Notes: generated by a model not told the origin, from the letters alone. A DNA stretch of 64,000 nucleotides from Daphnia pulex (GCF_021134715.1 NC_060022.1:315001-379000), one strand, 5' to 3'; numbered from the stretch's first letter, positions 45,615 to 56,942 are shown. A program made the numbers and translations.

Positions 45615-45870
45615 TGCCGTATCCGGTTTTCAGTGCTAGTTAAAACTGGAACCGTTTTTAAGCATAGAAACAGCTGTGGGGTCAACAAAACAGTCCGCCC
45701 AACAGCAGTCCGGGTTGACACTTTTTTTTTCAGGTATAGTAATGGTCTTTCTTGGGCATTTCCAACACAGCCGAAAGCGATTGCATGTATATTCCACAAT
45801 CGTTTTAGAATTAAAAGTTATAATATCGACTGATCGAGTATAATAAGTGTACAAATTGAATGATAAAAAC
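45615..45870 (+). repeat. Promoter-upstream repeat, copy 4
   Basis: GTATCCGGTTTTCAGTGCTA start, then TATGGTCTTTCTTGGGC-like and AATATCGACTGATCGAGTAT blocks; lies upstream of the R&R gene. Confidence 0.7.
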
Positions 45871-46189
45871 TCAGTTATAGTATGCTCTTTACTCACTACA
45901 CGACTGTATTCGCTGGCAAACAGTAGCCTGCAAACTGCCTTTAGCTATAATAAGATAGCCTATGTTAACATTTGGTTTTCTGTTCACGATTCATTTTTTC
46001 AGGAAATAGGAGTGACTCTATATTCCGTGGTTTATTTTCTTTCGTGTTTGAGGACCAGACGTCCTTTAAGTGAAAACCAAACAGGTAAGTTTTCACTAGA
46101 ATAATCTCGCATGTCTACTAAAGTCATCAATCTAACTTTTTGGGCATTTAATTAATCATTATTAATTTTTTAGGAATTCACGGCCATCC

Positions 46190-46354
46190 ATGTCGCTTCG
46201 TTTTTGGATAATTTTGCTGATGCTGGCTAATACCGGTTCATCATCCCTGCAGAATAATGTTTCATGCGACTTTGCAGAAAACGAATTTGGGCAAAACTGC
46301 ATCAGCAAACCCCTATCGCCACTGATTTTGCTACATTATTTAATTAATTGTTAA
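46190..46354 (+). CDS. Short secreted-type frame cut by a MITE (54 aa)
   Basis: ATG directly follows a good acceptor (TTTTTTAG at 46173) and an upstream donor (ACAG|GTAAGT near 46084) exists. MSLRFWIILLMLANTGSSSL is a convincing signal peptide. From codon 35 the frame runs into the foldback element at 46292, so the tail (KPLSPLILLHYLINC) is transposon sequence. Probably the front end of a broken secreted-protein gene. Confidence 0.3.
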   Translation: MSLRFWIILLMLANTGSSSLQNNVSCDFAENEFGQNCISKPLSPLILLHYLINC

Positions 46355-46741
46355 ACGAAAATTTTTTAAATTAGATAATATCAACACTTCATTTTTTGCA
46401 ACAATGTTCATTCATATTTAAAAGAATTAACCAATTTAAACTTAATTTTAATTTAACATTAAATACTTAAATATGATTCCAGTTCTAACCGGTTCTAACT
46501 AGCAACTATAACCGGTTCTAACTAGTCGTTTTTTTCTTATTTCCTCGAATTTCCCCGAACAATGAAAACTAATTTCAGATAAAAATTAAGCTTGAATAGA
46601 TTAATTCTTTTAAATATGATTGAACATTGTTTCTAAAATAGTAATCGTTGATATTTTCTAATTTAAAACGATTTTCGTTAAACAATTGATTAAAAAATTT
46701 AGCAAAACCAGTGGCGACAGGGGTTCGCCGATGCCATTTTG
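46292..46741. mobile_element. 450-bp foldback MITE
   Basis: The two halves are inverted copies: CAAAACTGCATCAGC at 46292 matches the reverse complement of the end at 46741 (CAAAATGGCATCGGC), and CCCCTATCGCCACTG matches CCCCTGTCGCCACTG. Homology continues inward about 200 b on each side to a centre of CCGGTTCTAACTAG repeats near 46,500. No open frame of its own. Target-site duplication is not obvious. Confidence 0.75.
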
Positions 46742-46753
46742 GGATGGCTAGGT

Positions 46754-46762
46754 TATAAGTAG
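46754..46762 (+). promoter_or_regulatory. TATA box of the 572-aa orphan gene
   Basis: TATAAGTAG, 12 b beyond the MITE end and 77 b before the ATG. The MITE therefore forms the immediate upstream region of this promoter. Confidence 0.6.
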
Positions 46763-46830
46763 GGGCTCTCCACCCACCTCAATCATCTACGTTCTGTATT
46801 AACCTACGAATACGAACTCAAAAAACGGGA

Positions 46831-48549
46831 ATGAATACTCAACCAATTCGAAAACTCCCTGGAGCTAAGAAAGAATTTCCTTTTGTCAAATCCACCATTG
46901 ACAATAGGAGACCGGTCAAATTGGCAAAACCAACAGTCAATGCGACCAAACCAACGACTTTGAATCCGGATAAAATCCACTTAGTACCAGCTAATTCCAC
47001 CATGGCTGATGGGGCCCCACAAATGCCCAAAGTTGGATTCCGTTTTCAAGGATTTGGCTCGACCTCAATCACGGCCGCCATTCCCAAATCCCAGACTATC
47101 CGTCCATTACCAACTCATTTGGACAAAAAGATCCATCCACGGGATTGGACTTTTTCCCCGAAACCTGAATTGACAAGCGCTATTAAGAAGACTGATGGGA
47201 CAGATTTGAAACCGAAACCTTTCAAAGCCAACCCTGTTCCCAGCAGTCACTATAACGTGCCTTACCAGACTCCTAAGAAAAGCAAGACTGTAATGGCCAA
47301 GAAACCTGACGCTAAGAATACGGACGGGACAGATTTGAAACCTTTCAAAGCCAACAACCCTGTTCCCGGCAGAGAGGAACTTTACCCACCGTTCTCGACT
47401 CCCAAAATAAACAAGACTGAAGTGGCCAAGAAAGTCAACGCTCCCGGACTTGTAAACCGAATGTGGCACTCGATGATCGACCCGATTTTGCACCCGCACA
47501 ATGAAGCATCCCCTGAAACAGTTCCTTTACCCGACAAGAAGAAATCTTTGGACCACGTCATGAGCAAGCAATTCCGAGCCAAACCTGCTCCTCCCACCAC
47601 TTACAAACAGTCGATCCCAGTAGCGCCCCAAAAACGCCTTCCTGTCAGGAATGTAAAAATCGTGAAACATTTGGATCCGGCTGAAAAGGCTGAGCTGCAG
47701 GAGTTTGAGTTGACTGAAAAGGCAATTCTTCAAAAAGTGGATGCCCAGAAAGATGAGATGACTCCGTCTCTTTCCCTGAAGAAAATTGGATCCGGAGAAG
47801 AAGATGTTGTCCACAACGCTGACTTACCCGACCATCCCGGATTGGCAAACCGAATGTGGCATTCAATGGTCGATCCGATTTGGCATTCTAAGAAACCGGA
47901 ACCGGATGAGAAGTCGATTGCAGGAAACGACGATGAAGAAAAACCGGATGTGAAGAAGTCAGATGTCCAGGGCGAGGTCGAAGTTCATGAGGATCCCCAA
48001 GCATCGGAAGTAGATACCTCAGACAAATTAAGCCTGGAAGCTTTAATGCAGTTAGTTCCGGAAGCCTTCCATGTCCAACCGGAAGCAAAGAAGATGGAGA
48101 CTGTACCAGTACCGGATGTAAATGAGGTAGCATCAAATCCAGACGTTCTAAATCCAATACGAGAAGCTGTTGAGATTTCGCCATTCACTCGGACTGTTGA
48201 ATCTCGGTTGGAGACGGAAGCCGCTGGTATCCCGAAGTTAAGGAGGCGACATGTCAAGAAACGGCGTCATTCTGACAGTCAATTGCCTAGACCACAACAC
48301 TCTGAAGAGCATCTCGAAAAGCCCGAGGAACTCGTCCGCCCTGGACTACTAAGACGCGCTGTGGTGGGAATAGGTTCGACTGCGCTGTCCGCCGGTAGAT
48401 CGGTGTTGTCGGGTGTTGGATCGGTGGTCGGTTTCGGGAGAAACAGGACCCTAGTTAGCACTCCCAAAGAACCGGCTGCCAAACTCGACAAGAAGCATCG
48501 TCATCACAAGAAAAAGTCTCATCAGAAACGTACAGGAAAGGATCTTTGA
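46831..48549 (+). CDS. Orphan basic Lys/Pro-rich protein with duplicated modules (572 aa)
   Basis: Single exon, first ATG after the TATA box. No signal peptide or known domain recognised. Two kinds of internal duplication: TDGTDLKP-FKAN-PVP units at about 119-158 and 162-200, and PGLVNRMWHSMIDPI (205-219) repeated as PGLANRMWHSMVDPI (336-350). The middle (354-450) is acidic. Residues 466-480 are very basic (LRRRHVKKRRH). 505-536 is a Gly/Val/Ser-rich hydrophobic stretch (AVVGIGSTALSAGRSVLSGV) that could insert in or coat a membrane. The tail 551-572 is His/Lys rich (KKHRHHKKKSHQKR). Good coding composition across the whole length argues for a real gene. Function unknown. Confidence 0.7.
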   Translation: MNTQPIRKLPGAKKEFPFVKSTIDNRRPVKLAKPTVNATKPTTLNPDKIHLVPANSTMADGAPQMPKVGFRFQGFGSTSITAAIPKSQTIRPLPTHLDKKIHPRDWTFSPKPELTSAIKKTDGTDLKPKPFKANPVPSSHYNVPYQTPKKSKTVMAKKPDAKNTDGTDLKPFKANNPVPGREELYPPFSTPKINKTEVAKKVNAPGLVNRMWHSMIDPILHPHNEASPETVPLPDKKKSLDHVMSKQFRAKPAPPTTYKQSIPVAPQKRLPVRNVKIVKHLDPAEKAELQEFELTEKAILQKVDAQKDEMTPSLSLKKIGSGEEDVVHNADLPDHPGLANRMWHSMVDPIWHSKKPEPDEKSIAGNDDEEKPDVKKSDVQGEVEVHEDPQASEVDTSDKLSLEALMQLVPEAFHVQPEAKKMETVPVPDVNEVASNPDVLNPIREAVEISPFTRTVESRLETEAAGIPKLRRRHVKKRRHSDSQLPRPQHSEEHLEKPEELVRPGLLRRAVVGIGSTALSAGRSVLSGVGSVVGFGRNRTLVSTPKEPAAKLDKKHRHHKKKSHQKRTGKDL

Positions 48550-49614
48550 GTGACGGAGGTGACTGATGGAATCAGGAAGGACCGGAGTAGGATGACGCGC
48601 TACACTTGAGGAGATGTTTGGGAAATGTTTGGTTTATTTTTTCAGCTTGTCTATCTTAAAAAAAATTCTTATCAGTTCAATACAATACTATTGAATCAAA
48701 ATTCAAATTTTTCTCGATTTATTTAGTAAGTCAGGTAAAAATAGTGATATAAAATACTGGCAGTTAATTAGACTTTATCTTTTGTTGCTTTATGAGAAAT
48801 GAATTGTTTATTTTTGTTTGCGTGATTATACCAATATCCCGACAAGAGGTATGGCAATCTGTTTGCGTTGTGTTTCACGAAAAACGTTTAAGTAAGTTTA
48901 AGTCGTGCCAGTAAAGAAAGACTTGACGAATTGCGTGCTGTCTGCAAGCAAGCAATCCAATTGGCTCTCGCTAGGTGGCTAAAATGATGTCCACCAGGTA
49001 GCGCTATGTTGTATTGTTGTTTCTAATTCTAACAGACGCAGCCGAAATGAGTGTTGAATGTTTATCATGACGTTTCCCATGCTGAAAATGAAAAGGTATA
49101 TTTCTTGTTTATATCTTAGGGATATTTAATGAAAAATTTTGATGTGTATCATTTACAGGTGATTTAGCATGTAAACATATGGGCAAATTTGTTCGTATCT
49201 TAAGTGCCTGTACATTTCGAAAAAATGTCGTGCCTCGAGCGTCTTGCTGCCTGTAGATTTCCGTAAGTTATACTTCAGAGCAATTAATGTAAATTTAAAT
49301 TTGTTGATTAATTTTCCTGCAATAATGCTGGCGTATGTTCAGGTGGGAGATCCATTTGCTTGTATATCAAATAATTTGAGATCAGTCATCACAACAAAAT
49401 CTGAGCTTCATTGCTGTCATGCAGATGGTTTCGTTGCAGCCACCGGCCACCCGGTGAAAAGGGAGTTCAAGTTGAGCTGCAGCTACTGCAAGAAGTGTAG
49501 CGGTGATGTCATCCTAAAGTGTTCTCAATGTGTCAGTCTAGGCTGAAGCTAATTAAAGTGTGCTGTTCAAGTCTTGTGAGTGTTAAAAGTGTTAATTTGC
49601 ACTCAAGTTTATCT
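48550..49614. other. Intergenic, possible exon at 49,224
   Basis: A frame MSCLERLAACRF followed by GTAAGT at 49,224-49,261 resembles MSSLFPVPAVCK at 53,508 in layout, and the 49,370-49,500 stretch resembles 53,840-53,930. These look like diverged copies of the palindrome material rather than a gene. Confidence 0.3.
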
Positions 49615-50414
49615 ATGTTTAAGAGACTATGTGGAGTGTATACTAATAACTGTTTAATTAATCTTTTACATCATAGGCATCAAGCATATTGAGAGCTATA
49701 AAGATAAAGTTTCCACATTTTGAATTCGTCTGTACCAACACGTCCGAACAGCCAGCTGTCGGCACCGCTGACAACGCACACAAACCAGAGGATGTGATTG
49801 ACGTCCATGAGACAAACAAACAAGGTATTGTTGAAATCCACTGACCTAATCAAAGATAGTTTTATATACTTGAATAAGCTTTACGATTTACATGGTAACA
49901 GATTCCTGTTGACTGAATAACAAATTATAAACAAAGTGAGATGTCAAGCACATTTACAACAAATTATAAACAAGATGGCTTTCTTTTTTTTATATATTTG
50001 CAGGGTTTAAACTACATGTTTCTAAATTTGCATACCAGACTTTATGAGAAGTCATGTCCTTTGAAGAAAAAGGACGATGACTACACAGTCAACAAGGTCC
50101 CTTGTTTGAAAACCTGTTGGCTGCTACCTGTGAATCTCCCTTTTTAATTCCTTAAACGGGCCCTCTTAATTGAGGTATTGCTTTCTGTCGCTAAAATCTT
50201 ATTGAAAATTATTGTTACCCAAATAAATGTTCATTCTGCTTACAGGGTAACTCCTTCGATACTGATCATCCACTGGACCCGACTTCATCCATTGGTGAAA
50301 GCTGACGGGAGAATGCTGTAACTGTAATTCAAGATTGATAAATTGTTCAATCGTTAGATTAAATTATAAGTGCATATCTGGGTTCCCTTCTTTTCTGTGG
50401 CCCCGTTTCCCTAA

Positions 50415-50690
50415 TTAACTACTAACCAACGCCCGCCGGTGGTCACTCACCCGCTGTGAAACCAGGAGGAGGGGAGGGCTCTGGTCGAACGGGGACTTGG
50501 AAGGCGCATGATCCGATGAAAACTTTTGGAGGGTCATGAGTCTAACCCGGAAGCCTAGTATGACTACATCTCCCCAGTAAAACTTGCCTCGTACTTCTCT
50601 CTTCTTCTCGGTCCAGATAAATATCTCTGGGGGCCGTAGACATATCCTATAACAGCATGTGCGAGTTAAACAAAGCAACCCACTACCCAA
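50415..50690 (-). other. Palindrome-arm open frame (91 aa), left copy
   Basis: MGSGLLCLTRTCCYRICLRP start, core FYWGDVVILGFRVRLMTLQK. Repeated with only two residue changes near the C-terminus in the right arm at 55,279-55,554 (plus). The GFR core also appears at 1,140-1,180. It is conserved because the arms are near-identical, so coding status is unproven. Confidence 0.3.
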
Positions 50691-51056
50691 TGAAACAAAA
50701 AGCCATGGTTTATTATTTGCGCAAATCTCCGTCAGTCAAGTTACAAATTTTTCTAATTCAACAACTCGCGTAAAATTTTGCACTAGTCTATTAGTGCAAA
50801 TCGCGATTCCATCATGTGTTTGGTAGTTAAGAAAACGGTTGTTTAAAAAACAAACAATGGGGTGTTCTGTGTAGCCAAAAAAACTCACCATTGTTTGTTT
50901 TTTAAACAACCATCTTCTTAACTACCAAACACATAGGATCGCTATTTGCACCAGTAGACTAGATGCAAAATTCGACAGAAGTGATGAGTTTGAAAAATTT
51001 GTAACCTGACTGACGCAGATTTCCGCAAAACTAAACCATCGCTTTTTGTCTCATTG
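50688..51056. mobile_element. 369-bp foldback MITE in left arm
   Basis: Ends CAATGAAACAAAAAGCCATGG and the inverse CCATCGCTTTTTGTCTCATTG; inside, TGTTTGTTTTTTAAACAACC and its inverse face each other. Almost the whole element is one hairpin. The same element sits at the mirror position 54,913-55,281. Confidence 0.75.
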
Positions 51057-52324
51057 CCGCAGCGGTGGTGGCGGGTTGCGTTTAAACTCGTGCAGAAGAA
51101 AAACGTCTTGAACCGGACGCTCTGTTAATTGAATTATTTCAGTTTAGAAAAAAAAGAAAGATAATAAAAGTCGGTTGAAATTATGTTTATTAATTATTTT
51201 TTACAGATGTTACATAGTTAAGGTTCAACATTAGTTTAGGGGTTAAGGGTGTAAATTTGAGGGTTGGTAGGTGTATGTTTCTGGGGTTTGAAGAACTGGA
51301 AGGTATAAGTTTGTGGGGTTTGGAGATTAATTGGTAAGGATATGTATGTAGGGTTATAGATTAACTGAATTTTTATCCAAACTTGAAATATCCTCCCTCC
51401 CCTCTCCAACATCCTCCACTTTCCTTTCCCAATCCCGAAAACATGTTTATTATTTGTTGACATAAACATCCCATATTTGTTTTTGTTGCTTCTTAACTTA
51501 TTAACGGTAAACTGCAGTCACGATGACAATTTAACAAAATAATGATGCAATTTCGGTAACACGACACCAAGGAACGGCCAATTGAACTTGATGTAGGACG
51601 ATCTTTTACGAGCACAGGCTGAAACAATGTGCCACATCGGACAGCAACTACGCGAACATAAACGCGAAACCTATAGCCATAATGAAATGAATAAATGTCA
51701 CTTTATGATATTTACAAGAGTTAACACAAATCATTTGCTTACCATTGAGAAAATTGTACATGTCAAATTCAAAATGCTGGCTGAAAAAATCCATGTGTTA
51801 ATTAGACTGGCCGAAGAAGAAGGTGAAGCTAAGACTTCAACTAGCTATTAATCACTTAATCCTTGTAAAAATAATTACTATTGAGGAATTTAGTCTCATA
51901 TGATGCTCACAAAAATGACAAGTATATAGCTTAACTACGCATCCTCTCAGAACTATTCTTAGAACTGTTACAAAAGAATCTACAGTTCACAAGCTTTACC
52001 AATGAGTAATACAATTAAAAAATTTTTCAAGGGAAAAAAAAATATTTCTTCAAAGGACTGAGCACACAGCAGTACAGGAAGCAAGAGAAAAACCATTACC
52101 TGACGCTTATGTCAAATTCATGTGAACATTGGGCAGCAACAAAGAAGCTCATACTTCACCAGGCTGTTAATCCTATTAAGAAAAAAAAATACCAACAGAA
52201 AACAGTAAGTGACAGCATAGTTACAGAAGATAAGTTTATACAATCCTTCAGAATTACTTTCAAAGGAATTACAGTTGGCAAGTTTTTCCTTTGTAAACTA
52301 GACTGAAAATTCTACAACAGATGA

Positions 52325-52553
52325 GCAAAGAACTAGTCATCAACTAACAATATCGGTAGCATTTAAATTAGAAAGCTGATCAACATAGTTACCTTCATTG
52401 TTCTGAAGTATGTCATACAAAAACACTTAACAGAATGAATGATATTACCATCATAAAAAGCAAGCATCAGCAAAGAACTAGTCATCAACTAATAATATTG
52501 GTAGCATTCAAGTTAGAAAGCTGTTCAACATAATTACCTTCATTCTTCTGTAG
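52325..52553. repeat. Two 85-b direct repeats
   Basis: GCAAAGAACTAGTCATCAAC and the following 65 b occur at 52,325 and again at 52,470. The related block with AAAGAAGCTCA near 52,140 and 52,683 shows the inner region grew by local duplication. Confidence 0.65.
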
Positions 52554-54912
52554 TTCAGTTCATTCTGTTCAGTGTTTTTTACAATATGAAACATACAGCT
52601 GGTACAGGTAGCAAGAAGAGCACCTATCACCGGCTGGCTGCAACAAACCCATCTGCACATAGCACATATTGGACTGACACAAAGAAGCTCAGAATTCACC
52701 AGCCTGTTCTAAGAAATATATGAAAAAAAAAAAAATGATTCAATGAGTTAAATGCTCATCACAACAGTTAACTGCAAAATTACCTCAGGTGCGAGTGACA
52801 ATTTGTCAGCGTCCAGCTATTAATGTGCATTACTTGACATTGAAAACATCACGAAAGGGGATGGCAGCAAATTAGCACCAACTCCACATCAACAGTTAGG
52901 GCTAAATTCTTCATCTTAAGTGTTGTCATATCTGCAAAAGTCAATAAAATTTCATTAGATATGGATTTGGAAAGAGATGAAAATGTTTCCTTTTAACTTG
53001 ATATATATGATGTTTTATGTTGTTGAACCCTCTTCAGGATAGTCCTGGGCTATTTCAAACATTTAGAAGATTGCCTGCTTTGTTTTAACCACATTGTTGA
53101 AGGACGGGAGGATCCTACGAGGCTACGATTGAGCAATCGATAAAACTGAGAGCTCTTCTTCTTTAGCAGACTAAAATACAAAATTCATCGCCATCTATGA
53201 TTCACATTTACAACTACTGATATGGAACAATAAGTCTTCGTTACGCAAGCTAGCCGCCATTTTTTTCGAGCACTGATTGAAAGCGTATCGTTATCCGTAT
53301 CCGTACGGCGTATTTTCCTTCCTCACATTTTTGTTCATAAAAATGGTATTTCCCGTTTGGATTGTTAGATGTTACGAAGTCTTAATTATTTGTGTGTGAA
53401 TTTAGTAATTTGTGTGGTAACCTAGCCTATAATTTCTACTTGGAAATTTCAGCTGATCATGAGGCCTGAGCAGAGCCTGAGCATTTTGCCCTGCACATTT
53501 TGCCAAGATGTCGTCTCTTTTTCCTGTACCGGCTGTTTGTAAGAATCACTTCAGAACAAATCAGGTAAATATGTTCAACTTTCTAACTGTGAGACTTAGT
53601 AGTTCAGACTTAGTAGTTGGTGACTACTGACTGTGTCTTAACTTGCCTGTTGTAGAACTTTAAGTTGTCTACCTTGGAAAAGCTTGCTAGCTGTAGGCTG
53701 TAGGTTCCTTTGCAACGTTTTTTCTGAAGGATTGTGTAGTTAACTTTAACTTCTGTCATTTTTGTTTTTTGTCATTTGAGATGCTGTGTCCTTGACATTG
53801 AAGTTTGTGTAATTGAGTTTTTTTATGATTAACAGTCTGGGAAAGTCTGAGCTTCGTCGTTGCTGCCAATGTACACATGGATTCAATGCAGCCAGTTGTT
53901 CCTCTTGCTACCTGTACTGCTGTGTGTTTCGTCAAATGAAGAAACATGAACAACTGGATTTAATGATCCATTATTGTCTGGCGGTTTCAAAAAGCTTGCT
54001 AACTGACAACGAGAGATGTTTAGTTGTACTTGTGTCATTTTTGTTATCGTCGCATGAGAATTCATTGCTTGATGGTAATTAATTTTTTTAAAGCAGGAAT
54101 AACATAACATATTCGTTGTTGCAGTCAAAATCACACATTTTGTTTTTGTGTAAACAATAGCTATCAGATATTGTTTTCTGAATATTTGGTATAACTAAAA
54201 CCATATAAAGTGACATTTATTCATCTTTTCATTGACAGCATTTCCATTGATGCTGAAAATTAATTCATTTCATTATGGTTACAGGTTTATCGTGTTTGTT
54301 CGCGTTGTTGCTGTCCGCTGTGGTACGTTGTTTCAGCCTCTGCTGGTGATAGATCTTTCTGCATCAAATTCAATTAGCCGTTCCTTGGTGCTGGACTGCT
54401 GGTGTCGTGTTACCGAAATTGTATCATTATTTTGTTAAATTGTCATCGTGACTGCAGTTTACCGTTAATAAGTTCAGAAGCAACAAAAACAAATATGGGA
54501 TGTTTATGTCAACAAATAATAAACATGTTTTCGGGATTGGGAAAGGAAAGTGGAGGATGTTGGAGAGGGGAGGGAGGATATTTCAAGTTTGGATAAAAAT
54601 TCAGTTAATCTATAACCCTACATACATATCCTTACCAATTAATCTCCAAACCCCACAAACTTATACCTTCCAATTCTTCAAACCCCAGAAACATACACCT
54701 ACCAACCCTCAAATTTACACCCTTAACCCCTAAACTAATGTTGAACCTTAACTATGTAACATCTGTAAAAAATAATTAATAAACATAATTTCAACCGACT
54801 TTTATTATCTTTCTTTTTTTTCTAAACTGAAATAATTCAATTAACAGAGCGTCCGGTTCAAGACGTTTTTCTTCTGCACGAGTTTAAACGCAACCCGCCA
54901 CCACCGCTGCGG

Positions 54913-55281
54913 CAATGAGACAAAAAGCGATGGTTTAGTTTTGCGGAAATCTGCGTCAGTCAGGTTACAAATTTTTCAAACTCATCACTTCTGTCGAATT
55001 TTGCATCTAGTCTACTGGTGCAAATAGCGATCCTATGTGTTTGGTAGTTAAGAAGATGGTTGTTTAAAAAACAAACAATGGTGAGTTTTTTTGGCTACAC
55101 AGAACACCCCATTGTTTGTTTTTTAAACAACCGTTTTCTTAACTACCAAACACATGATGGAATCGCGATTTGCACTAATAGACTAGTGCAAAATTTTACG
55201 CGAGTTGTTGAATTAGAAAAATTTGTAACTTGACTGACGGAGATTTGCGCAAATAATAAACCATGGCTTTTTGTTTCATTG
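54913..55281. mobile_element. 369-bp foldback MITE in right arm
   Basis: Inverted, equal-length copy of the element at 50,688-51,056, at the exact mirror position. This shows the element was present before the arm was duplicated, or that the arms are converted. Confidence 0.75.
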
Positions 55282-55554
55282 GGTAGTGGGTTGCTTTGTT
55301 TAACTCGCACATGCTGTTATAGGATATGTCTACGGCCCCCAGAGATATTTATCTGGACCGAGAAGAAGAGAGAAGTACGAGGCAAGTTTTACTGGGGAGA
55401 TGTAGTCATACTAGGCTTCCGGGTTAGACTCATGACCCTCCAAAAGTTTTCATCGGATCATGCGCCTTCCAAGTCCCCGTTCGACCAGAGCCCTCCCCTC
55501 CTCCTGGTTTCACAGCGGGCGAGTGACCACCGGCGGGCGTTGGTTAGTGGTTAG
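55279..55554 (+). other. Palindrome-arm open frame (91 aa), right copy
   Basis: Mirror of 50,415-50,690; ends SQRASDHRRALVSG where the left copy has SQRVSDHRRALVSS. See that entry. Confidence 0.3.
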
Positions 55555-56777
55555 TTAGGGAAACGGGGCCACAGAAAAGAAGGGAGCCCAGATATGCACT
55601 GATAATTTTATCTAATTAACTACACAATTTATCAGTCTTGAATTACAGCATTCACTTGTCGGTTTTCACCAGTGGATGAAGTCCATGATCAGAAGCGAAG
55701 GATTACTCTGTTAGGAGAATGAACATTTTTTTTACGAAAATAATATTCAAACAAGATTTTAGTGGCGGTAAGTAATACCTCAAATCATGAGGTCCCGTGT
55801 AAAGAAGTAAATAAAGGAGATTCAAGGGTAGTAAACAAGGGACCTTGTTGACTGTCCTTGTCCTTTTCTTGAAAAGACATGACTTCTCATAAAGTCTTCC
55901 ATGCAAATTTAGAAACCTGGAGTTCAGAACCTGTAAATTAAAAAAATATATATGATAAGTCAACTTGTTTATAATTTGTGTCATCAATGTGCTTGACATC
56001 TATGATCTAAAAGAATAATTTAACAGTTATCACTTATCAGTATACACTCGAAATCCTCTCTTAAACATTAGAAAGACGTAAGTGGAGATCATTACTTTTA
56101 ATACATAAGACTGCAACGGAAAAAGTTCAGTGACATGATAACTGATAAGTGAACTTACACATGAAACCACCGATCAGTTATCCAATCTTCTCTCGAGAAG
56201 ATGAAATGAGAGATTGGTCTATGCTGGGGTGGTGAGATAGCAATTCCAATCAAACAGCTGATAATTAAGATGAATCATAATCAAACAAGAGAAGAATATA
56301 TGTTTCTGAAATGCTGTAATAAAGCTAGTGTAAGTTGTTACCTGTATCATTTCGATGGCACATTCAGTAGAATACAATCAGTTTGAACAAAATAGTTGAC
56401 GGTAGGCTGCACGACTTTCACGTTTCCTCAGACCAACATGGTCTGCAACATGGTCTCCGCGAGACGTCTCACCCATATTACCTGCCACCTCTCTTCGGCT
56501 AAAAAAATCAAAATAGCATATGACCTATAAAAGTTTGGAAAATAAAAAAATTATATTACATTAAATCTACAGACGACAAGTATCCTTTTCATTAAGGACT
56601 TAAGGATTAGTTCAAATTAAAATACCTAGCCCGAGTGTGCTTCAACAGCATCACACTTGGTCTCTGAATTTCGAATTTTAAAAAACAAACTCAATACAAA
56701 ATAACACTGCACCACTGCTTGTCAACAACCTTCAATAGATCGATATAAGCAACAAGAATGAAGAGTAGGTATTTTAC

Positions 56778-56942
56778 CCGGGAAGTTTTCTTTATTTTGC
56801 GTGGTGCCGTGGTTGACTCTGGTCGTTGCCTGGGTTTTGTCAACGACTTTTCCTCTTCTTTTTCGCTGATCAACGGTGGAGTAGAAATTGTGATTTGTTA
56901 GTTGACGTTGGTAGTTAGAACGATTTTTTTAGACGGTGGCAT
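56778..56942 (-). CDS. Possible first exon of a small basic protein, with in-frame stop
   Basis: From ATG 56942 the minus strand reads MPPSKKIVLTTNVN, then TAA, then stays open: QITISTPPLISEKEEEKSLT and KPRQRPESTTAPRKIKKTSR, ending at a donor CGG|GTAAAA. Composition after the stop is that of a basic nuclear protein. Either the gene starts in an exon I have not found, or the stop is read through, is a sequence error, or marks a dead gene. Confidence 0.25.

Larger units (their letters stand above)
49615..56065. repeat. 6.4-kb imperfect palindrome (inverted duplication)
   Basis: The left arm read backwards matches the right arm. For paired landmarks the coordinates sum to 105,969 (50,415 with 55,554; 50,688 with 55,281; 51,056 with 54,913; 51,469 with 54,500), so about 1.05 kb of each arm is aligned without gaps. 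Further out (49,620-50,400 with 55,600-56,065) and further in (52,060-52,180 with 53,790-53,910) the match continues with indels and more divergence. The centre is near 52,985. The left arm has an extra piece of about 250 b near 49,690-49,940. Confidence 0.85.

Noticed and set aside
50415-55554. Treating the 91-aa and 77-aa palindrome frames as duplicated protein genes
   Set aside because: Their identity follows from the near-identical arms. The 77-aa frame (MFMSTNNKHVFGIGKGK) has no recognisable content, and the 91-aa frame shows only a short module shared with 1,140. Kept as open frames, not genes.
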